A stretch of DNA of 64,000 bases from Epichloe hybrida. Taxonomy: Eukaryota > Ascomycota > Sordariomycetes > Hypocreales > Clavicipitaceae. Shown here piece by piece: positions 57,763 through 64,000 of this stretch (within the stretch, counting starts at the first letter, position 1; every line of letters starts with the position of its first letter). The translations under genes were made by a program, and so were the position numbers. Where the stretch lies: contig JAFEKR010000003.1 in NCBI GenBank assembly GCA_019022495.1, positions 1,674,001 to 1,738,000 on the forward strand. The letters are read 5' to 3'. The notes beneath the pieces are model-generated. The model made no database searches, was not told where the DNA came from, and worked only from the letters and a program-made list of their open reading frames with translations.

Positions 57763-58914
57763 ATGAGAAGAACGTCATTATCAGCGACCGGCCTGGCTGT
57801 CCTGGGCGGCATGGTCGCTCTCGCGGTCTCGAGCGCCCTGCCGCCAGAAGAGGTGCCGATACGGTGCGCCACCATCTGCGGTCCCATCGTGGAACTGTCG
57901 TCCAGGTGCACGCCGCTCAAGGGCCCGGCCGGGGACAATCGCCGTGATACCCGTGGTGACGTCCAAGGGCGAATGCGCCTGCGGCTGCGGCGGGAGCGGG
58001 AGCAAGAGCGGGAGCGTGGGAGCAGAGAGGGTGAGGGTGAGGATGAGCTGGGCAGGAGATTCTTCACGATTGTGCCGGCGCCGACGCCGACGCCGACGAC
58101 GCGGCGCAGCTCACCTCTGTTGAATGGCGGCGGCGGCGAGGGGGGTGGTGGTGACGACGATGATGACGCGACCGTGAGGACGACGATGGCTTCGGCGACG
58201 CGCATCACGCCCGTGATTGTGCCGTCGTCGAATCCGTCGCCGCTTCTGCCTGTTGTTTCTCTTCCGTCGCCGCCGCCGCCGCCACCATCAATACCGTCAT
58301 TCCTGCCGCTTCCGTCCCTCACGACGACAGGACCAGACGCCTCATCGAGAAGCGCCACCGTCATCAACACCACTCCCACCCCCCGGGCATCCAACCGCAA
58401 GAGTCCCGACACCGTCCTCAGCACCATGTCCGTCATGGCCGATCCGAACGACAACAACAACAACAACAACAACAACAACAGCGGCCGGCCGGCCACGCTG
58501 AAAAGGGACAGCGAGGAACGATGCGTCTGTCTGAACCGGAGCTTCGACGTGGCTCGCGTCGCGGGCCTGTGCACCAGTTGTATCTTGCAATCTGGTGATA
58601 CCAAGACGAGTATGTCTCTCATCATCCCCCAGTCATTTTCCAAAGAAAAGAAAGAAAAAAAACCGCTGACCAAACGCCCCCCCCAAGACATGAACGTCGT
58701 CATGTCCGTCTGCAACTTCCCCTCCTCAAAGTACACGCCCTCCGACGATTCCGTCGCCGACAACATCCTCGTTTCGGCGGCGCGCCCGACCACCGTGTGG
58801 GGGTACAGCGCCGGGGTGGTGAGCGATGCGCCTGCGGTGAGGAAACGAAGCTTTGCTTTTCCCATCGGCGTGGCTGTCGGTGGTGCGTTGATGGCAGGGG
58901 CTGTGTTCCTGTGA
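57763..58914 (+). CDS. Probable GPI-anchored eight-cysteine surface protein with low-complexity insert
   Basis: Exons 57763-58609 and 58688-58914 give 357 residues. The 78-nt intron splices A|AC and restores GDTKTNMNVVMSVC. An N-terminal hydrophobic signal (TGLAVLGGMVALAVSSA) leads to RCATICGPIVELSSRC. A second block, CVCLNRSFDVARVAGLCTSC followed by SVC, completes eight cysteines. The C-terminus is hydrophobic (FPIGVAVGGALMAGAVFL) with small residues before it, consistent with GPI attachment. I recall fungal surface proteins with these two Cys blocks but no assigned function. Between the blocks lie about 215 residues of low complexity: Arg/Glu repeats, Gly and Asp runs, poly-Pro and nine Asn. 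This looks like a microsatellite-driven expansion. It is expected in the cell wall or plasma membrane. Confidence 0.78.
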   Translation: MRRTSLSATGLAVLGGMVALAVSSALPPEEVPIRCATICGPIVELSSRCTPLKGPAGDNRRDTRGDVQGRMRLRLRREREQERERGSREGEGEDELGRRFFTIVPAPTPTPTTRRSSPLLNGGGGEGGGGDDDDDATVRTTMASATRITPVIVPSSNPSPLLPVVSLPSPPPPPPSIPSFLPLPSLTTTGPDASSRSATVINTTPTPRASNRKSPDTVLSTMSVMADPNDNNNNNNNNNSGRPATLKRDSEERCVCLNRSFDVARVAGLCTSCILQSGDTKTSMSLIIPQSFSKEKKEKKPLTKRPPQDMNVVMSVCNFPSSKYTPSDDSVADNILVSAARPTTVWGYSAGVVSDAPAVRKRSFAFPIGVAVGGALMAGAVFL

Positions 58915-59194
58915 ACGAACGGCGTCGTTTGCTGTTTCTTTCCCTCGTTGTATTTTTTGGATGGCGAGTGGACTTTTGAATTTTAAATTATTCTTCTTTG
59001 AATCGACTTTTCTTTCTTTCTTTCCTGCTTGCTTTTGGGAGATGAACAAGTTTCGTGTTGCCGAGTAGATGCGCGGATTGCCTGCACCCCCATCGAGTGC
59101 ACATGTCCGATTCGCATGCCCTGGTCCTCCATTCAATCATTCACTCGTGAATCACACAAAAAACGCCCTGTAATGCAGAAAAAAACCGCCGGCC

Positions 59195-61703
59195 TCACAC
59201 TCCAAAGGCTTCACTGATAGTCTCCCCTTCGTCTGGCGTCACTGCCATCTCGAGCAACTCGTGTGCTGCCTCGACCACCTCCCCTTCAATCCCTGCCTCG
59301 ATAATCAGGTCCTCTTCCGCAAAGGCCAGTCGCCCGAGCGATAGTAGGTATCGCTGACTGCCTCCGTACGACATGGATAGCTTCTGGCTCACGTCGGCCA
59401 CGTCGGCCGTGGCCGGATCCGTCACAAGCTTGTGCACGAGCAAAACACTCTGCGAGATGGTGAGATACAGATCGGCTGACGCTGTGGATTCGGGCACTTG
59501 GAGCACCGAGGCGAGAGACTCGGAGAGCGGCGGCAGTACGCTGGGTGGAATCGGCTGGTCGTACAGGTCGTCAATCGCCGCGCTCAAGCAAGCCACGAGT
59601 CGGGGTATCGCGTTCTCATGTGACGCCAGTTGGAGAGCTCCAAATGGAGACGTCGAGAAAGCAATGAGCGTTCGGAGGGCGGCAAGCCGGATAGACCGCG
59701 TCTGATCGGTGGTCTTGGGGAGTCGCGTTTGCTCCGTCAGTTTGGCCGAGACCCTCTCGATGGTGGCATTGGCGATGTCAGCAGCTCCGGTATCCGCACA
59801 GACGGGACCAATCGACGTAGGCAGGACAGACGTCGTCAGAAGTTCCAGCATGCCTATCACGTCACTCGGCTTCTGTTTCGGCTTCAGAAGGAGAAGCACC
59901 GTTTGCAGTGGCACGAGTCTCCAAAACCCAGTCGACGTGTACTCGAAGCCATTCTCGGTTTCAGTGAGCGTCATCGAACACGAGACTGCCGACACATACA
60001 TCAGGCTCAGCAAATGAGCCGTGTCTACATGTCCTTCGAGATGCCCATACTCTGCGCTGCCGGAGAGGTTGCCGGAGAGGTTGCCGTCGGGGAGTTGTCG
60101 GGCCTCAACCACGGTAGAAAGAGTTGCTGATGCAATCGGAACAAAGTTGGGCACAATCAGAGATGCCACTGACGTTGTGTGCAGGTCGAAAGTGAAGGAG
60201 ATGAGCGCAACAAGGTATTTAATGGGTTCCCAAAACTGTTCGTCTAAACATCGTGTCCACAACGAAACGATGAGTTCAGCAAAATCCACAAGCAGTTGCA
60301 TCGGGCGATGCGGATTTCCCATTAGTGGCAGCTTCTCGAAAATCATGGACGAAAACGTTCGACCGGGTTCAGACGGGAACGCGAGACGAGACAATGTATC
60401 AAAGGTAGGTGGTTGCTGATGGAACGTCCCATGATCCAGGACAAGCTGCAGAAACTACAGTGATGAAGGCAGGGGTCAGCACAAAGAGGTGGTCAACGAG
60501 TGATCAGACAACACACACCACGAGAAGACTTACCTCGAATGGAGCAGCCGGGGCTGGCGCCTGCACTTGAAAGGACGTGGCCGGCATTTCACCTTGACTA
60601 CCATCGCTCATGATTACATCGTCGGTTGATGTTTCGAGTGCTGCTATGGGACTGTCGACGATCGGACGTTTTCTCTTTCCTTTGCTAGGCGTTCGCTCTC
60701 CGACATTGGCTGCAATCGAGCCAGAGGATTTTGCTCGACCCTGACCTTTGCTTGGACTAAGTGCGATATCCATCTCGTCGAAACCATCGGCCAATCCCCA
60801 CGACTTGGCTCCTTTCTTGGGGGTGGTGACAGCGCCACCACCCGTGTCTTTCTTTCGCACCCTTCCATGGACTTCTCGAATGTCTTGCTGTAGGAACTGA
60901 AGCTCGGTATTAGCGCTCTTCTCGGCGGCCACGGCAGCTTCAACCATCCTTGTCTGTTTGTCCAACTGCTCCGCATTGAGCTTCTTCAAGCGTGCAATCT
61001 GCCCGTCATAATCCTGTTGTGTTTTGGCGGATTTGGCGCGAATGATGGAAGCCTCGCCGCGAGCAGAATGAAGCTCGGATTCGAGGACTCGCACTCTGTG
61101 CTGGAGAGCAGACAGAACGTCTCCTGCGGCACCAGCCTGGGAGGCCTGAGAAGCATGAAATCGGTCTGCTGGAAACGACGGGCGAGCGAATTGGCTAGCA
61201 CGTGCGGGAGGAGGTTGAAACCTCTGAGAGGCGGATAACGAGGAACCAGGAGGTCCTCCACTCGGCACCCGCGAGTGAAGACCTACTCCGGCGGCGGCTG
61301 TCCTGGGATTTTCGATGGCCGGGTTCCATTGTGGATTGGGCAACGGGGGAATCGGTCGACGAGGGACTTGAGAGGTGGTCATATCGGTCTCACGCCGTTG
61401 CTGGGGTGGTGGCTGTTGCCGCAACGTATTGTCAATGACGGGTCTGCCGACGGGGGCGCCAGCATCATTTGTCACTTCAGTGGTATCCAGGTCGTCGTCC
61501 TCGTCCCCCCAGACGTGGTTGGGGCCGTGGTTCGAGCCGTGGTTCGAGTCGTGGTTGGAGAGTCGTTGTGGTGCGGCATCTCGGGCGGGCGGCGGCCGCT
61601 TGACCTGAGCCTGTGTGAGCTGGATAGCATTTCGCTCGAGTTCCTGGAAGGCATTGTCGGGCAAATCATCAAAGCCGTCATCTGAGAACTCGTCGACATC
61701 CAT
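59195..61703 (-). CDS. rad26: DNA-damage checkpoint protein Rad26/UvsD (ATRIP homologue)
   Basis: Exon 1 is 61703-60534 and exon 2 is 60454-59195, joined in phase 0 over a 79-nt intron (FE|FLQLVLDHGTF); 809 residues. The acidic N-terminus (DEFSDDGFDDLPDNAFQELE) resembles the RPA-recruitment motif of ATRIP. A coiled coil lies at about 195-280 (LQHRVRVLESELHSA, LKKLNAEQLDKQ), followed by a basic linker (PSKGKRKRP). The C-terminal half is helical repeat-like, as in fungal Rad26. ATRIP/Rad26/Ddc2/UvsD binds RPA-coated DNA and recruits the Mec1/ATR kinase in the nucleus. Near residue 50 lies a short repeat, NHDSNHGSNHGPNH. Confidence 0.85.
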
Positions 61704-62495
61704 TGTAAATGGGCATGGACCGGTGCAATGGCGTCATGGCCTCGGGCAGACTGCGCACACAAAGTCAGACAATGGCAGCCATCTCGTCGCAGCAGGACCG
61801 TGCAGAAGCTGGAAATGGCCAATTCGTCGCGTGGTCACGTTTTCGTTGGATGTGGATGTGGCTTACACCCCGGCTGGCAGCTGGCAGCTTTGGGGTTCGT
61901 GGCTGGGGAGGGCAGAAAGTGAAACCCCCCTGTATTACACCACTACAGTCTACATTACACCACGAATAAATTACACCACTGCACGAGTAATTGTAATTCG
62001 TGCACGCAGCATCGAGCGCTGGAGCCCCCCGTGCCCCCCCGTGCCCCCCACCCATCCTGCCCATCCCGTGGAGCCAGGCGCGGACGAGCCAATCCAAAGC
62101 CAGCTCGAGCCTGGCCCAGCTCGTCATCAATCCTCCATCCCAACCCGAACCAATTTCCTCATCCTCATGACTTCCTCGACCGCCATATCCTCGACGTCGC
62201 CGACACCGAATCCCGCCGCTACAGTGGCCCACCTTGAACTGTCTTCCTTCGCTGGATGGTGCGTCGATAGCATCTATCCTCCTTCCAGAGTCGGAGAACC
62301 TCGTCGCCCACCTGAATCGGCGCACAGCAGTTCTCTGCGTTGGCAGCTCCTGACGCCTCGCAGTTCCTGACGCCTGGCAACTGTCCCGAGCAAGCCGCGA
62401 CCGTTGCGCTGCCTTTTTTCCTCTTAAGCGAGCAGCTTTGAAGAACGGGAAATTGATACTACACCTCTCCCATTTGTCCACAACCAACTTCAACC
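61704..62495. other. Divergent promoter region of rad26 and CDP-diacylglycerol synthase gene
   Basis: No gene. CCCCCGTG repeats lie near 62026-62050 and TACACCAC repeats near 61936-61980. Confidence 0.55.
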
Positions 62496-64000
62496 ATGGG
62501 CAGATCAAAGCGAGGAGTTAGGTTCCCCCACAGCAACGGCCAAGCCAGCGGATCTGAAGGCCGTCGATCGAGCTTCAGCGATGCTTCCGAGGACGGAGGC
62601 GCTTCTCCTACAAGTCTCCGAGCCAGAGGTCAAAGCCAGCTGGCGCCAGTAGAAGAGGTATCTCCCCCCCCCCTCCCCCTCCCCCGTTCTGCTGTAGGGG
62701 CGCATTTCACGGAAGCAGCAATGCAATGCAGTGTGGTATTTGAATTAGAATACAAACTGACATGCTACTGGTTAGCAGAAACCCCCGACGGCTGAGGAGG
62801 AATATCAAAAGAAAAAGGCCAACTTCATCACCCGAACATTCTGGACCCTTTGCATGCTGGCCGCCTTCTTTTCTGCCTTATTTCTGGGCCACATCTACAT
62901 CATCATTATTGTCACGGCGATTCAAATCATTTCCTTCAAAGAAGTCATTGCTATTGCCAATGTACCCAGCCGCGCTCGCTCCCTTCGGTCCACCAAGAGC
63001 CTCAACTGGTACTGGTTAGCTACAACCATGTACTTTCTGTACGGCGAGAGTGTCATCTACTACTTCAAGCACATTGTTCTTGTTGACAAGGTGCTGTTAC
63101 CTCTTGCCACCCATCATCGCTTCATTAGCTTCATTCTCTATGTTTTCGGTGAGTAGAGCACAAAGCCTTTTCTTCTTCGATATATTCCTCGCCTATATAT
63201 GAGAAACTAACCTTGTCACGCTATGCAGGATTCGTCTTCTTCGTCGCATCGCTTCAGGCCGGACATTACAAGTTCCAGTTCACAAACTTTGCGTGGACGC
63301 ACATGGCCCTCTATCTTATCGTCGTTCAGGCACACTTCGTCATGAACAACGTCTTTGAAGGCATGATCTGGTTCTTCCTGCCCGCTGCGCTCGTCATCAC
63401 CAACGACATCTTCGCCTACATTTGCGGTATTGCCTTTGGTCGCACGCAGCTCATCAAACTATCACCGAAGAAAACCGTGGAAGGCTTTGTCGGCGCCTGG
63501 ATTACTACCGTTCTTTTTGGTATGGTTCTCGTGAACCTGATGATCCGGTCAAAGTACTTCATCTGTCCTGTCAATGTGAGTGCCGTATTCAACCCCACCC
63601 CTCCGCTGCTAATGATGTACATTTTTTACATTTACATGCAGGATCTCGGCGCCACCGTCTTCACCGGCCTTGAATGCGATCCAAATCCCGTCTTCATCTC
63701 TCGTACTTACCAGATGCCCGAATTCTTTTTTCTTCCGCCCAAATTCGCCAATCTTTCCTTCACTTTTGCGCCGATCCAGCTCCATGCTTTCGTTCTCGCT
63801 TCGTTCGCGTCCTTGATCGCACCCTTTGGTGGATTCTTTGCGTCTGGTCTCAAGCGCAGCTTCAAGATCAAGGACTTTGGCGACTCCATCCCCGGACACG
63901 GCGGCATGACGGATCGCATGGACTGCCAGTTCATCATGGGCTTCTTTGCCTACATGTACTACCACACCTTCATCTCTCTCCACAAAGTCACCATGGGATC
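62496..64000 (+). CDS. CDS1: CDP-diacylglycerol synthase (phosphatidate cytidylyltransferase), 3' end outside window
   Basis: Exons 62496-62657, 62779-63148, 63229-63575 and from 63642 to the window edge; about 412 codons are present. Introns have consensus GT-AG ends and preserve frame, for example FILYVFGFVFFVASL. A polar, Ser-rich N-terminus (54 residues) leads to several membrane segments (TLCMLAAFFSALFLGHIYIIIIV, WLATTMYFLYGE, LVITNDIFAYICGIAFG). The family signature appears as LKRSFKIKDFGDSIPGHGG with DRMD, which binds Mg and CTP. The enzyme makes CDP-diacylglycerol from phosphatidate and CTP in the ER, feeding phosphatidylinositol, phosphatidylserine and cardiolipin synthesis. SPKKTVEGFVGA is a second conserved block. 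Confidence 0.93.

Noticed and set aside
21455..64000. tRNA or 5S rRNA genes
   Set aside because: I looked for the GGTTCGAnnCC T-loop and B-box pattern in the intergenic gaps and found none convincing. A dedicated covariance search would be decisive.

Overview
The window comes from a filamentous ascomycete, most likely a Sordariomycete and probably Hypocreales. The protein-coding genes have short introns (about 64-148 bp) with GTAAGT/GTGAGT-type donors, CTAAC/CTGAC branch sites and YAG acceptors. The proteins belong to families typical of these fungi (an Mbp1-type APSES factor, a Rad26/UvsD-type ATRIP, a probable Fta1/CENP-L, Met8, Vac1/Pep7). The retroelements carry the CpA-to-TpA signature of repeat-induced point mutation (RIP).

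Region 1 (1-21454) is an AT-rich block made almost entirely of nested, RIP-inactivated LTR retrotransposons. A Copia relic (1-2876) was entered by a Ty3/Gypsy element on the minus strand (2877-16107; 267-bp LTRs; target duplication AGCTA). That Gypsy was in turn entered by a second Copia family (5986-11390; 220-bp LTRs; target duplication CTAAC). To the right lie a truncated 3' end of the second Copia family, a third Copia relic with one probable LTR, and an inverted 1.9-kb piece of the same Gypsy family. That piece ends abruptly at 21454. There the block cuts off the 3' part of a two-exon host gene on the minus strand (22205 down to 21455).

Region 2 (21455-64000) is ordinary gene-rich euchromatin. 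In order it holds: an ACS-family MFS transporter; a GNAT acetyltransferase; an LYR-motif protein; an Mbp1-type APSES/ankyrin cell-cycle factor; a Vac1/Pep7 FYVE protein; the sirohaem enzyme Met8; a probable kinetochore protein Fta1/CENP-L; a PLP-dependent threonine-aldolase-like lyase; an unrecognised 257-residue protein; a 5'-nucleotidase-family phosphoesterase; an SHS/SV2-like MFS transporter; a secreted or membrane-anchored protein of unknown function; a GT4 glycosyltransferase; UDP-glucose 6-dehydrogenase; a probable GPI-anchored eight-cysteine protein; a Rad26/ATRIP checkpoint protein; and the start of CDP-diacylglycerol synthase, which runs off the right edge.

Most of these are unlinked housekeeping functions. 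The main functional coupling I can propose is the divergent UDP-glucose dehydrogenase / GT4 pair, which could make and use UDP-glucuronic acid. The other notable signals are structural: RIP that appears to spare the outer edges of both full-length retroelements; loss of the reverse-transcriptase catalytic DD pair in four separate relics; a candidate MITE between vac1 and met8; and several short tandem arrays, including three CCAAT boxes spaced one helical turn apart. Exon boundaries were derived by hand from splice signals and frame continuity.
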